Shown: piece by piece, positions 44,524 through 54,614 of the stretch
How positions within the stretch are numbered: position 1 is the stretch's first letter
Layout of the letters: every line of letters begins with the position of its first letter
From: Anaerolineae bacterium
GTDB taxonomy: Bacteria > Chloroflexota > Anaerolineae > Anaerolineales > Anaerolineaceae
NCBI GenBank assembly: GCA_013178185.1
Contig: JABLXC010000007.1
Coordinates: 124,001 to 188,000, forward strand
DNA length: 64,000 nt
Direction: 5' to 3'
Made by a program: the position numbers and the translations under genes
The notes under the pieces: generated by a model
What the model was told of the DNA's origin: nothing
The model's database searches: none
What the model saw: the letters and a program-made list of their open reading frames with translations, nothing else

Positions 44524-45690
44524 TCAGGTCTTTCCTGAAGGCCAAATTTTTTCCCATGGATCTGTCAGTAAATTCCCCAAGACGGTGTTCTCGCCCTGCG
44601 CGGGCAGCACATCACCATCGGGTTCTACGTAGAGCCAGGCTTTACCACCACCAGCATTTGCGCCGGTGCTAGGGTCTGTTTCGGTGAGTTCCAATGCTAC
44701 CGGGTTGAAGCTGGAATACGGCACCGGCAGATCCCAGGCGAGGTTCAACCCAAAATTGGCAGCGGCTTTTCGGCTTTCCATCAGAGCATCCTTCAATTTT
44801 GGGCTATTGGCGCTGAGGGATATGTTTTTTACCCCCATTTCGGCCAGTTTCTTGAGATATTTCTTTAGTTTCTCGTGGTTCGCGGCGGTAACAGTTATAT
44901 GAACCGTGATGAAGACATCCTCAGCGATTGCGTCTCGCACTGCTTCCCAGGATTGGTCTTCCTGGGGGTCCAAAAGGATCATCATGTGATCCAGGCCACT
45001 GCGAAGCAAACTATGCAGATAATCCTTCTCTGTCAGGCGGAGGCCATCGGTCAAAAGGCCAGTTACCATGCCGAGTTCTTCAGCGAAAGCGATTAACTCC
45101 GGTAAATCAGGGCGCAGGGTGGGTTCTCCTCCGGTGAAAATGACGTGTGGGATGCCCGCTTCCCAGGCTTTTTGTAATATTGTTTTCCACTCGCCTGTGA
45201 TCAGCTCTCTTTTGACCCTCTCTACGGGGGCAAGATGTTTGCCGTCTTGATCGTTCGTCCGGTAAGTGAGCGCGCAGTCCAGTCGGTAAGGCGTATCGAC
45301 GTTGGAGTATGGATCTTCGCGTTCCAGCCCCAGATAGGCAACGGGGTCGAGGTCGGGAGTTGTGATCATGGTTTCCAGGCGCTGGCTGAATTCTTGAAAA
45401 TCAGCAAGCGCCTGTTTGGCAGGGATGCGATAGCGGCTGGAGACCTGTTCGGCAACCGCATCCGTGGGCGTGCGCTTGATCAAATGGTAAGCATACTCTG
45501 CCGCTGTCAGGTTCAGGTGAAGCACGGTGGAAGCATTGAGAATCAAGATACCGTTGCCTTCCTGATCGATCCGCAAATGTAGGCGGTAGGGAAATTCTGC
45601 CTCAGGGGGCGCCTGGTAGTGATAAATTCCGGCAGGAAGTTTCTTTACCGGCGGGAAGAATCTTTCGACGATTCGGTTAATCAGGTTCAT
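44524..45690 (-). CDS. Radical SAM paralogue lacking all iron-sulfur cysteines
   Basis: A 388-residue protein plainly homologous along its length to the enzyme encoded just upstream. Shared segments are the N-terminal domain (PAGIYHYQAPPE, ILNASTVLHLNLTAAEYAY), the barrel (GIPHVIFTGGEPTLRPDLPE) and the C-terminal VEPDGDVLPAQGENTVLGNL. The radical SAM CxxxCxxC site is replaced: LTYRTNDQDGKHL has Thr144, Asp148 and His151 where the paralogue has Cys. The SPASM cysteines are also gone and the protein stops about 50 residues early. The reading frame is intact and the GGEP SAM-binding strand is kept, so it looks like a maintained partner or scaffold subunit, not debris. Its ATG overlaps the upstream stop by 4 bases. 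Confidence 0.82.
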   Translation of the reverse strand: MNLINRIVERFFPPVKKLPAGIYHYQAPPEAEFPYRLHLRIDQEGNGILILNASTVLHLNLTAAEYAYHLIKRTPTDAVAEQVSSRYRIPAKQALADFQEFSQRLETMITTPDLDPVAYLGLEREDPYSNVDTPYRLDCALTYRTNDQDGKHLAPVERVKRELITGEWKTILQKAWEAGIPHVIFTGGEPTLRPDLPELIAFAEELGMVTGLLTDGLRLTEKDYLHSLLRSGLDHMMILLDPQEDQSWEAVRDAIAEDVFITVHITVTAANHEKLKKYLKKLAEMGVKNISLSANSPKLKDALMESRKAAANFGLNLAWDLPVPYSSFNPVALELTETDPSTGANAGGGKAWLYVEPDGDVLPAQGENTVLGNLLTDPWEKIWPSGKT

Positions 45691-47102
45691 CTTCTCTTCT
45701 CCAGGGCTTCGAACTGAAATGGCGAGATGGGCTGGGGAACGCAAGCCTGGTTTGCCATGCGGGCCAGCGGGCATCCTCCGCCGCACTCGGGCAGGAGTGC
45801 ACAGGCGTAGCATCCTGCTGGTAGGTTTTTTCGCTCTCGCAGGCTGATCGCCAGGTCATGCTCCCAAATTGCCAGCCACGGATCGTTTAGCAGATTTCCG
45901 AGCGGTTCGTAATAGGATTGGCATGGGATCACACTGCCATCGGGTTCGACGCACATATTGTATAGGGCTGCGGTACATCCTTTTACTCCCAATTCTAACT
46001 GGATGGGATCAAAATGGCAGTATTGTGTCGGGGTGTACCAGATGAGGCGCTGGCCGTGTTGCTCCGTAGAATAGCGCGCCAGGTTCAGCAAAGGGGGTAA
46101 TTCGGATTCCGGGATGCCGCTGTTAACATTTAATCCGTTTCCGGAATAGATCAGGGCATTCAAACCCAGGGTGGGTACTCCCAAACCGGCCAGGAAATCC
46201 AGCGTTTTTTCCAGGTTTTGGGGACTGGCGTTGTGTGCCAGCAGTGTTGTGTTCGTCATCACAAATAACCGGGTTTTCAATGCATTCTGAATGCCGGCAA
46301 CCGTATCTTCCCACGCGCCTTGTCGCTGAACCATCAGGTCATGGATGTGGGGGTCGTGTGATTCCAGGGTGATTTGTACGTGATCTAAGCCGGCTTCCAC
46401 CAGCGTTTTCAGGTAAGCTTCGTCCCTCAACCTGCGGCCATTGGTGTTCATGCCAGTAATCTGGCCGTTCTTTTGGGCGTGAGCGATTAGTTCCACCAGG
46501 TCTGGCCGCAGAGTTGGCTCGCCGCCGGTAAAGACAATATGAGGAATGCGGTTTTCCCATAACCTATCCAGAATGCGTTTCCATTCCTCAGTCATTAATT
46601 CAGGCCGGGGGCGGGGCATGGCATTATAACAATGCGAGCAATCGTTATTGCAGCGGTAGGTGAGCGCCAGGTCCATGCGGTAAGGGGCGGATGGACGGTC
46701 GCTGAAAGGCGCGGTGGTTTCCAGTTGCAAATCGCAGACCGGGCATGCGCCGTCGGGCCGAATGATCTCTTCCAGGGTTTTATGAAACCCGACAATGTCT
46801 TGTTTAGCCTGAGATTCTGTTACCCTGTACTGGTTCTGCAAGCTGCGGATGATCTCTGCTTCGGAAGCGGATTCCAGGCAAAGGTAAGCTAAATGTGCTG
46901 CAGTTGCGTTAAGGTGATAAGCCCGGCTGGCGTTCACAAGAAGAAGCCCCGCGCCGTCTGTTTCGATGCGCAGGTGTATTCGAGCTTTTTCCTGCCCCTG
47001 TTCACGCTGGTAGTGATAGAGGCCAGCAGCCGGGGGTGAGAATTCGGTTACCGGCTTTAAACTGCGCCTGAGACGTTCTGCCAGCGTTTTGAAAGTGATC
47101 AT
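45687..47102 (-). CDS. Radical SAM/SPASM enzyme with PqqD-like N-terminal domain
   Basis: A 471-residue peptide-modifying type radical SAM enzyme. Residues 20-115 look like a PqqD-type leader-recognition domain (IHLRIETDGAGLLLVNASRA, then a helical part). The CxxxCxxC cluster site is Cys141, 145 and 148 (YRCNNDCSHCYNA), followed by FTGGEPTLRPDL and a complete barrel. The C-terminal SPASM region supplies cysteines for auxiliary clusters (CTAALYNMCVEPDGSVIPC, then GCYACALLPECGGGCPLARM). Enzymes of this build form C-C, thioether or similar links on peptides. The upstream gene ends in a Cys-Ala repeat, an obvious candidate substrate. It starts 18 bases after that gene and overlaps its degenerate paralogue by 4. 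Confidence 0.9.
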   Translation of the reverse strand: MITFKTLAERLRRSLKPVTEFSPPAAGLYHYQREQGQEKARIHLRIETDGAGLLLVNASRAYHLNATAAHLAYLCLESASEAEIIRSLQNQYRVTESQAKQDIVGFHKTLEEIIRPDGACPVCDLQLETTAPFSDRPSAPYRMDLALTYRCNNDCSHCYNAMPRPRPELMTEEWKRILDRLWENRIPHIVFTGGEPTLRPDLVELIAHAQKNGQITGMNTNGRRLRDEAYLKTLVEAGLDHVQITLESHDPHIHDLMVQRQGAWEDTVAGIQNALKTRLFVMTNTTLLAHNASPQNLEKTLDFLAGLGVPTLGLNALIYSGNGLNVNSGIPESELPPLLNLARYSTEQHGQRLIWYTPTQYCHFDPIQLELGVKGCTAALYNMCVEPDGSVIPCQSYYEPLGNLLNDPWLAIWEHDLAISLRERKNLPAGCYACALLPECGGGCPLARMANQACVPQPISPFQFEALEKRR

Positions 47103-47120
47103 GGTAGTATCCCGTTTGGG

Positions 47121-48800
47121 TCAGCGACCCCCGCCAGCACAGGCGCAGGCGCACCCGGCGCAGGCGCAAGCGCAAGCGCAGGCGCACCCGCCGCCGCTTC
47201 TGCCGCCGCGGCTGGAAGAAGTGGTCGTTTTTGGCACAGGGTTGGTCTTATCGGTGATCCCACTGGTGAAGGAAGTGATATCGCCAACGACCTTGGAAGA
47301 GAAGTTCTGAATGCCATTGACCATAGAAACGGCGAAGTCGGAGCCCGGAAGCGTCGGCAGGCTGATGCTGCCGCCTGTTCCTCCAATGTTGGGCGGCGCA
47401 GCCATGTGGCCGCCGCTAACCGCTGGCCTGTTGAAGGTGGGATCCCAGCGTCCCCACCAGGTTGGGACAAACACAGGGCCGGTACGGAATACATCCCGGG
47501 TGCGGTCATCGTATTTGCGGTCCAAGAGGGTCCAATCCATCACCTCATCGAATTTCTTCATCTTGACTTCAGGGGTCTCTGCCTTTTCAACGTATTCCCA
47601 GGCTTGATCTACGATCTTTTTGTAATACTCGACTGTCTCTTTTCGGCTGAAACCCTTCATCTTCTCCTGGACGCTTTTGACCGTTTTAATCATCAGATCC
47701 TGGAGGTCTTTGCGACGGTCTGCTTCTTTCTTCTTCATCGCATTGAGGAAATCAACCTCATATTCCTGCAAAGATTCTGGTAGCGGGTCAGTGGTCTCAA
47801 TTTTGAGCGGATCGCGCGAGACAACCGTAGCCGCCCCTTTCTTAATTGTTGAAAACAGGATCATCGTCAGAATTTTATCCAGGGGTTGTTCCATTAAAAT
47901 AGCCGCTTCGATCGCAGTGAGACCGCGCTTGATGCCATGCCCTTCAATTGATATTTTCGGTGGTAGATATTGTAATTTTCGCTTGCGGCTGCCGTAGACA
48001 CTTCCAACAATGATGGCAACAAAAAAGCCGATGAAGCCGATGATACCGCCCACACAACAGAGGTCCTCATAATTGATCTTGGCAGGGGGCGGCGTCGTAA
48101 TTGCGCTTTCTGGTACGACCCGGGCTGGGAAAGCGCATCCAAAGGTATACTGGCTGGAGCCATTAGCCTGCGCGGACTGCCAGCGGTAAAAGATGCGCCC
48201 CTGTTCATCAAAGCCCGATTCGGGTTCTGAAGGGCCAGGCCAGTTTTTGGGAGGGTAATATCGCGGTTGTTCTGGTTCTATCCCAGGCGGCAGGTGGATG
48301 GTCACCGTCAGATCGGTATTTCCATTGACAAACTGGCTGTCGAAGTAATTGGGCATGAACTGGAAGCTGGCATACTTTTCGGCTTCTTTCTCAGTTCCTG
48401 GAAAGAGAATGCCCGTCACATTCGGCACACGCACCTCGACCCGGCCATTCTGGCCGGGTTGGATCGCTCCGCTGCCCAATCCAAGCGCAATGCCATGCGT
48501 TACATAGGGAGAGTTTTCAATATCGGTGATTGGCTGCCCGTTGACGCTGGCGGTGATCTGGCTTAGGCTGTAATTATCATTGGGGAGGCCGATGTCGACA
48601 AAGTCAATTGGAGAGGCCCCCGCGTCGTTGGCAAAGTCAAGCACGTATTGGATGGTTGCGCTGCCGTCGGCTTCCAGAAAAACATCTACGAGCGAACGAG
48701 TCAACTGGAAACTGTAATTTTGGGCAGATGCAGTCCCCGCTTGGAGAAGTAATATCAGAAGTAAAAGTAAAGATGTCAGGATGCGTTTACAGGTTTTCAT
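47121..48800 (-). CDS. DUF2207-type membrane protein ending in a Cys-Ala repeat tail
   Basis: A 559-residue protein. A signal peptide (residues 1-26, ending ASA) precedes an extracytoplasmic beta-rich domain of DUF2207 type (about 30-235). One helix follows (about 248-268, GGIIGFIGFFVAIIVGSVYG), then a cytoplasmic region (about 280-480) with a helix-rich part (KKKEADRRKDLQDLMIKTVK). A low-complexity Gly/Ser/Thr stretch leads to the tail GGG-(CA)5-G-(CA)3-GGGR: eight cysteines alternating with alanine. Signal cleavage plus one helix puts this tail in the cytoplasm, where the radical SAM enzyme encoded 18 bases downstream could reach it. DUF2207 proteins often end in Gly-rich tails; a cysteine-alternating one is unusual. 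Function unknown. Confidence 0.83.
   Translation of the reverse strand: MKTCKRILTSLLLLLILLLQAGTASAQNYSFQLTRSLVDVFLEADGSATIQYVLDFANDAGASPIDFVDIGLPNDNYSLSQITASVNGQPITDIENSPYVTHGIALGLGSGAIQPGQNGRVEVRVPNVTGILFPGTEKEAEKYASFQFMPNYFDSQFVNGNTDLTVTIHLPPGIEPEQPRYYPPKNWPGPSEPESGFDEQGRIFYRWQSAQANGSSQYTFGCAFPARVVPESAITTPPPAKINYEDLCCVGGIIGFIGFFVAIIVGSVYGSRKRKLQYLPPKISIEGHGIKRGLTAIEAAILMEQPLDKILTMILFSTIKKGAATVVSRDPLKIETTDPLPESLQEYEVDFLNAMKKKEADRRKDLQDLMIKTVKSVQEKMKGFSRKETVEYYKKIVDQAWEYVEKAETPEVKMKKFDEVMDWTLLDRKYDDRTRDVFRTGPVFVPTWWGRWDPTFNRPAVSGGHMAAPPNIGGTGGSISLPTLPGSDFAVSMVNGIQNFSSKVVGDITSFTSGITDKTNPVPKTTTSSSRGGRSGGGCACACACACAGCACACAGGGR
47136..47186 (-). repeat. Tandem GCC/GCT-TGC codon repeat encoding the Cys-Ala tail
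   Basis: Eight TGC/TGT codons alternate with GCC/GCT codons, interrupted once by GGG. The near-identical hexamers make this a short tandem repeat that could expand or contract by replication slippage while keeping frame. Confidence 0.85.
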
Positions 48801-48831
48801 CCCTGGTGTTCCCTCCCATTTGTTGCAAAAA

Positions 48832-49194
48832 TTACCACTTGGGTTCTTCGGTTAGCTGGTAGGTTGTATGGCAAAAAGGACAGGTAACAACCGGCGCTCC
48901 CGCCACCATTGCAATATTATCCGGTGAAAGGGTGCCTCCGCAAGACTTGCACTTCAGGGTATCCATATTGACGTTGCCAGGCAAGTCAATTTTTAAAGTA
49001 ACATTGTTGCCGCCTAACTGGCTGCTGGCGGCACGTCTGGAGACCAGCACGATGAGCCCAAAGCCAATCAACACACTGATGACGCCCACAACCAACCAGA
49101 TAGGCTGCCCCTGAGGGTTAAAAGTAGCCCAAATAAACAAGACACCGAAGAAAATAAAAATTGCAGCCGCGATGTATGCGATAATCCGACCCAT
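48832..49194 (-). CDS. Small membrane protein with C-terminal zinc ribbon
   Basis: A 120-residue protein with two hydrophobic helices (about residues 4-24 and 31-51) joined by a short loop. A basic stretch and a strand-rich linker follow (VTLKIDLPGNVNMDTLK), then a zinc ribbon with CKSCGG and CPFCH about 24 residues apart. The ribbon faces the cytoplasm if both helices span. It starts the operon containing the DUF2207 and radical SAM genes and precedes the DUF2207 gene by 31 bases, so it may hold or recruit its partners at the membrane. The start follows a perfect GGAGGT site; earlier in-frame starts lack one. No characterised family recognised. Confidence 0.8.
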   Translation of the reverse strand: MGRIIAYIAAAIFIFFGVLFIWATFNPQGQPIWLVVGVISVLIGFGLIVLVSRRAASSQLGGNNVTLKIDLPGNVNMDTLKCKSCGGTLSPDNIAMVAGAPVVTCPFCHTTYQLTEEPKW

Positions 49195-49330
49195 GGTTAC
49201 CTCCATTCCTTGCATAGTGTAGCATTTAATATACGTACAAGCAATAAAAAATTTTCAACATTTCTGGCATTTTGCTCATTTGTTAATATCCGCTCCAGAC
49301 ATCACAAAGTTTTTGCCATCCGGTCTTCTA

Positions 49331-49360
49331 TTGCTTCTTGCAGCTGCATGGTTTTATAAT
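49331..49360 (+). promoter_or_regulatory. Predicted ligA promoter
   Basis: TTGCTT (49331-49336) and a perfect TATAAT (49355-49360) are 18 bases apart, 39 bases before the ligA ATG. The 204-base divergent spacer also holds, on the minus strand, TTGCTT with TACACT at 17 bases for the zinc-ribbon operon. Confidence 0.6.
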
Positions 49361-49395
49361 TCTTTTGAGCCTTCGCAGGTTGGGAAAGGATATGA

Positions 49396-51444
<2,049 letters not shown>

Positions 51445-51492
51445 GAGCTTCTAAACGGTGGAAATTAAAGCTGCGCTAACAGGAATTTTTCG

Positions 51493-52680
51493 ATGCCGAT
51501 CTTAACCTTAAAACCTGGCCGGGAAAAATCTATCCTACAACGTCACCCGTGGATTTTTTCTGGAGCGGTGGCGGATGTGAAAGGCGAACCGGAAAGTGGT
51601 GAAACGGTAGAAATTCTCTCTGCCAGGGGACAATGGCTGGCGCGCGCCGCGTATAGCCCTGTTTCGAACATTCGCGCCCGCATCTGGAGCTGGGACGAGG
51701 ATGAGACTATCGGCGAGGAATTTTTTTACAAGAAGGTCAAAGACGCAGTTGAAACCCGCCGGGAACTGAAAGACCTGAGCGGCCTGACGGCTTACCGCCT
51801 GGTACACGCTGAATCGGACGGCCTGCCGGGTGTTACGGCGGACCGATATGCCGATTTTCTGGTGGTGCAGTTTTTGACGGCGGGGGCTGAACACTGGCGA
51901 GAAACCATTGTCTGTGCATTCCTGGAGGTAACAGGAATACGCAATATCTACGAGCGGTCAGATGTTGATGTGCGGCAGCTCGAAGGGTTGGGGGTGCGCA
52001 GCGGGGTTTTGTTCGGCGATCGCCCTCCTGAGCAGCTGGAGATTATAGAGAACGGATTGCGCTTTTGGGTAGATCTTTGTAACGGGCAGAAAACCGGTTT
52101 TTATCTCGATCAGCGTAACAATCGCAAGCGTGTTCGCGAACTGATGAGCGGGAAACGGCTGTTGAATTGTTTTTGCTACACAGGCGCTTTTTCTGTTTCT
52201 GCGCTGGCCGGAAGCGCTCTCAAAACAACCTCAATCGATTCCTCGAGAAATGCATTGGCGCTGGCAGAGAAAAATGTCGCCTTGAATGGGCTGCCCGCTG
52301 AACGTGCGCACTGGGAAGAGGCAGATGTCTTCCGAGCCATGCGCGCCCTGCGCGATCGCGCAGAAACTTTCGACGCCGTCATCCTGGACCCGCCAAAGTT
52401 CGCACCTACAATTGCTCAGGCCGAAAAAGCGGCCCGCGCCTATAAAGACATCAACCTTTTGGCGTTCAAATTGCTGCGCCCTGGTGGTTTGCTCTTCACC
52501 TTTTCGTGTTCTGGCGGGATTTCGATGGAACTGTTTCAAAAGATCGTTGCAGACGCGGCGCTGGACGCAGGCGTCAACGCCTGTGTTCTTGAACGGCTCT
52601 TTCAGGGGGCTGACCATCCGGTGGCGCTCAATTTTCCAGAAGGCGCTTATTTGAAGGGGTTGATCTGCCAGAAGCATTAA
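51493..52680 (+). CDS. rlmI: Class I SAM-dependent rRNA (cytosine-C5) methyltransferase, RlmI-like
   Basis: A 395-residue protein. The N-terminal PUA-like RNA-binding domain (about 1-75; LKPGREKSILQRHPWIFSGAV) is followed by a linking beta domain and a Rossmann methyltransferase domain (about 180-395). The latter has GQKTGFYLDQRNNR, LLNCFCYTGAFSV (SAM-binding), the DPPKF motif in VILDPPKFAP, and a late FSCSG in which the cysteine is the expected catalytic residue. E. coli RlmI makes m5C1962 in 23S rRNA with this architecture; the precise base here is inferred. Same strand as ligA and possibly cotranscribed. Confidence 0.9.
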   Translation: MPILTLKPGREKSILQRHPWIFSGAVADVKGEPESGETVEILSARGQWLARAAYSPVSNIRARIWSWDEDETIGEEFFYKKVKDAVETRRELKDLSGLTAYRLVHAESDGLPGVTADRYADFLVVQFLTAGAEHWRETIVCAFLEVTGIRNIYERSDVDVRQLEGLGVRSGVLFGDRPPEQLEIIENGLRFWVDLCNGQKTGFYLDQRNNRKRVRELMSGKRLLNCFCYTGAFSVSALAGSALKTTSIDSSRNALALAEKNVALNGLPAERAHWEEADVFRAMRALRDRAETFDAVILDPPKFAPTIAQAEKAARAYKDINLLAFKLLRPGGLLFTFSCSGGISMELFQKIVADAALDAGVNACVLERLFQGADHPVALNFPEGAYLKGLICQKH

Positions 52681-52825
52681 TCGTGTGCTGCTACAGTCCG
52701 CAGCGCAGGGCAGGAGAAACTTCCGGTTTCTTACCAGTTACAGGTAAAATGTGTCCATTTGGCCGGTACGGTGGTAAAAATAAGGAAGTTTAAGATTCGC
52801 GAATAGCAAAGAGACCTGCCTCCTT

Positions 52826-53464
52826 ATGAAAAATTACTTTTTACGCACCGTTCGATTGGTTTTTGGACTCTTCTTGTTTTCACTAGGTCTAGTGTTGAGC
52901 ATTCAGGCGAATATCGGTCTGGCTCCCTGGGAAGCCTTCAGTATGGGCATTTCCAATATTAGTGGGATATCCTACGGTAAGATCGTGATCATTGTTGGTG
53001 TTGTGATCATTGGCGTGGATTTGCTCCTGAAAGAAAAGATCGGTTTTGGCACCATACTGAACTCGATTTTGATCGGGACTTTTGTGGATTTGCTTCAATC
53101 GGCTCGCATCATCCCCATGATGTCTAGCTTCTGGCCTGGTCTGCTGATGCTGCTGTGCGGTCTGGGGCTCATCAGCCTGGCCAGCTATTTCTACATTGGT
53201 TCGGGGCTTGGTTGCGGACCCCGAGACGCCCTCATGGTGGCGCTTGGAAAACGCTTCTCCAGGGCGCCCATTGGGTGGATCCGGGGTTTACTGGAAGGAA
53301 GCGTCCTTGTCGTTGGGTGGCTATTAGGGGCAAAGGTTGGCCTTGGGACGGTCTTATCGGTTTTTGGCATCGGCGTCATTTTACAGTTCACGTTCAATGT
53401 TCTAAATTTTGATGTCACTCTGGTCAAACATGAAAGCGTAATTGATACGATCAAAGCAATTTAA
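52826..53464 (+). CDS. YczE/YitT-like membrane protein
   Basis: A 212-residue integral membrane protein with about five to six helices and the YczE/YyaS-type motifs: an early LGLVLSIQANIGLAPWEAFSMGIS, a central GLISLASYFYIGSGLGCGPRDALMVAL, and LGAKVGLGTVLSVFGIG near the end. Members are membrane proteins of poorly known function; in Bacillus YczE affects surfactin synthesis. No clear ribosome site lies before the ATG, so the start may be weakly translated. The gene is 11 bases upstream of rsgA and is probably cotranscribed with it. Confidence 0.85.
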   Translation: MKNYFLRTVRLVFGLFLFSLGLVLSIQANIGLAPWEAFSMGISNISGISYGKIVIIVGVVIIGVDLLLKEKIGFGTILNSILIGTFVDLLQSARIIPMMSSFWPGLLMLLCGLGLISLASYFYIGSGLGCGPRDALMVALGKRFSRAPIGWIRGLLEGSVLVVGWLLGAKVGLGTVLSVFGIGVILQFTFNVLNFDVTLVKHESVIDTIKAI

Positions 53465-53475
53465 GGTTTGGGAAA

Positions 53476-54555
53476 ATGCCAGAAAACAATTTGGAAGATT
53501 ATGGTCTGGAGGAGCGCTTTAAACAGGAGGCTTCGATGTATGAGGGTTTACTCCTGGCGAGAGTGTGCGAACAACACCATCAAATCTATAAGGTGATCAC
53601 TCAGCAGGGTGAACTTCAGGCTAGCGCCTCCGGAAAACTGGCCTACAACGCAGAGGACGGCATGGATTTTCCTGCGGTCGGCGATTGGGTAATGGTGGGT
53701 GTTCAGGATGGAAACACTGAGAATGCCGTCATTCATCATATTCTGCGGCGAAAAAGCGCTTTTGCACGTAAAGCTGCAGGAACTGCGATCTCAACCCAGA
53801 TTGTGGCAGCCAATATTGACCTGGTCTTTATCTGTATGTCATTGAATGCCGATTTCAATTTACGGAGGTTGGAGCGCTACCTGGCGATCGCGTGGGAGAG
53901 CAGGGCTGCCCCCGTGATCGTGCTGACCAAAGCAGATTTGTGCGAAGATTTGCAACAAAAGTTAGACCAAATAGAGACAGTGAGCGTTGGGGCGGATGTT
54001 GTTGTCTGCTCGAGCATGCAGGAAGATGGTTACAAAAGCGTAAAATCTTATCTCGCCCCGGGGAAGACAATTGCTTTCATCGGTTCTTCAGGGGTGGGAA
54101 AGTCCACCTTGATCAATCGCCTGATGGGGCGGGACTTTCTTGCTACCAGGGAGGTGTGCCTTGGAGACGACAGAGGCAGACATGCTACCACCCACCGACA
54201 GCTCCTGCTCCTGCCGGAGGGGGGCGTCGTCATTGATACGCCGGGTTTGCGCGAAATCCAGATCTATGTTGGAGACCTGGCCAGGGCATTTCAAGATATT
54301 GAGGAACTGGCTGTCACGTGCAGGTTCAGGGATTGTTCCCATACCTCGGAGCCGGGCTGCGCCGTTCAGGAAGCAGTTCAAGCGGGACAGCTTGCGGAAA
54401 AACGCCTCGAAAATTACGTTAAGCTCAAAACCGAAACTGAATACAATGGGTTGAATTCCCGCCAGTTGGAACAGGAAAAGATTAAGAAAATGTTCGGAAG
54501 CAAAGGAGAGATGAAGCAAGCCTTGAGGAATGTAAAGAAGAAAAATAGCTACTGA
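53476..54555 (+). CDS. rsgA: Small ribosomal subunit biogenesis GTPase
   Basis: A 359-residue circularly permuted GTPase that matures the 30S subunit. An N-terminal OB-fold (about 20-100, VGDWVMVGVQ) precedes the GTPase domain. Motifs appear in permuted order: G4 (VLTKADL), then G1 (GSSGVGKST, near residue 200), the switch region and G3 (DTPGLREI). The C-terminal zinc domain has the C-x-x-x-x-C-x-H pattern in CRFRDCSHTSEPGCAV. A basic C-terminal helix completes it. All elements are present and the length is normal for the family, so the assignment is secure. Confidence 0.96.
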   Translation: MPENNLEDYGLEERFKQEASMYEGLLLARVCEQHHQIYKVITQQGELQASASGKLAYNAEDGMDFPAVGDWVMVGVQDGNTENAVIHHILRRKSAFARKAAGTAISTQIVAANIDLVFICMSLNADFNLRRLERYLAIAWESRAAPVIVLTKADLCEDLQQKLDQIETVSVGADVVVCSSMQEDGYKSVKSYLAPGKTIAFIGSSGVGKSTLINRLMGRDFLATREVCLGDDRGRHATTHRQLLLLPEGGVVIDTPGLREIQIYVGDLARAFQDIEELAVTCRFRDCSHTSEPGCAVQEAVQAGQLAEKRLENYVKLKTETEYNGLNSRQLEQEKIKKMFGSKGEMKQALRNVKKKNSY

Positions 54556-54614
54556 AGACTGGGCGTTTCCCATCTGCGCGTAAGAACAAAGCAGCGTCTC
54601 AATAGACTATCTAT

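Noticed and set aside
44524-45690. The degenerate radical SAM gene as a frameshifted pseudogene
   Set aside because: The frame is continuous, starts by a 4-base overlap, and matches its paralogue along the length; only the cysteines are lost.
47136-47186. The Cys-Ala hexamers as a CRISPR or minisatellite
   Set aside because: Units are 6 bases, have no spacers, and are in frame within a coding sequence.
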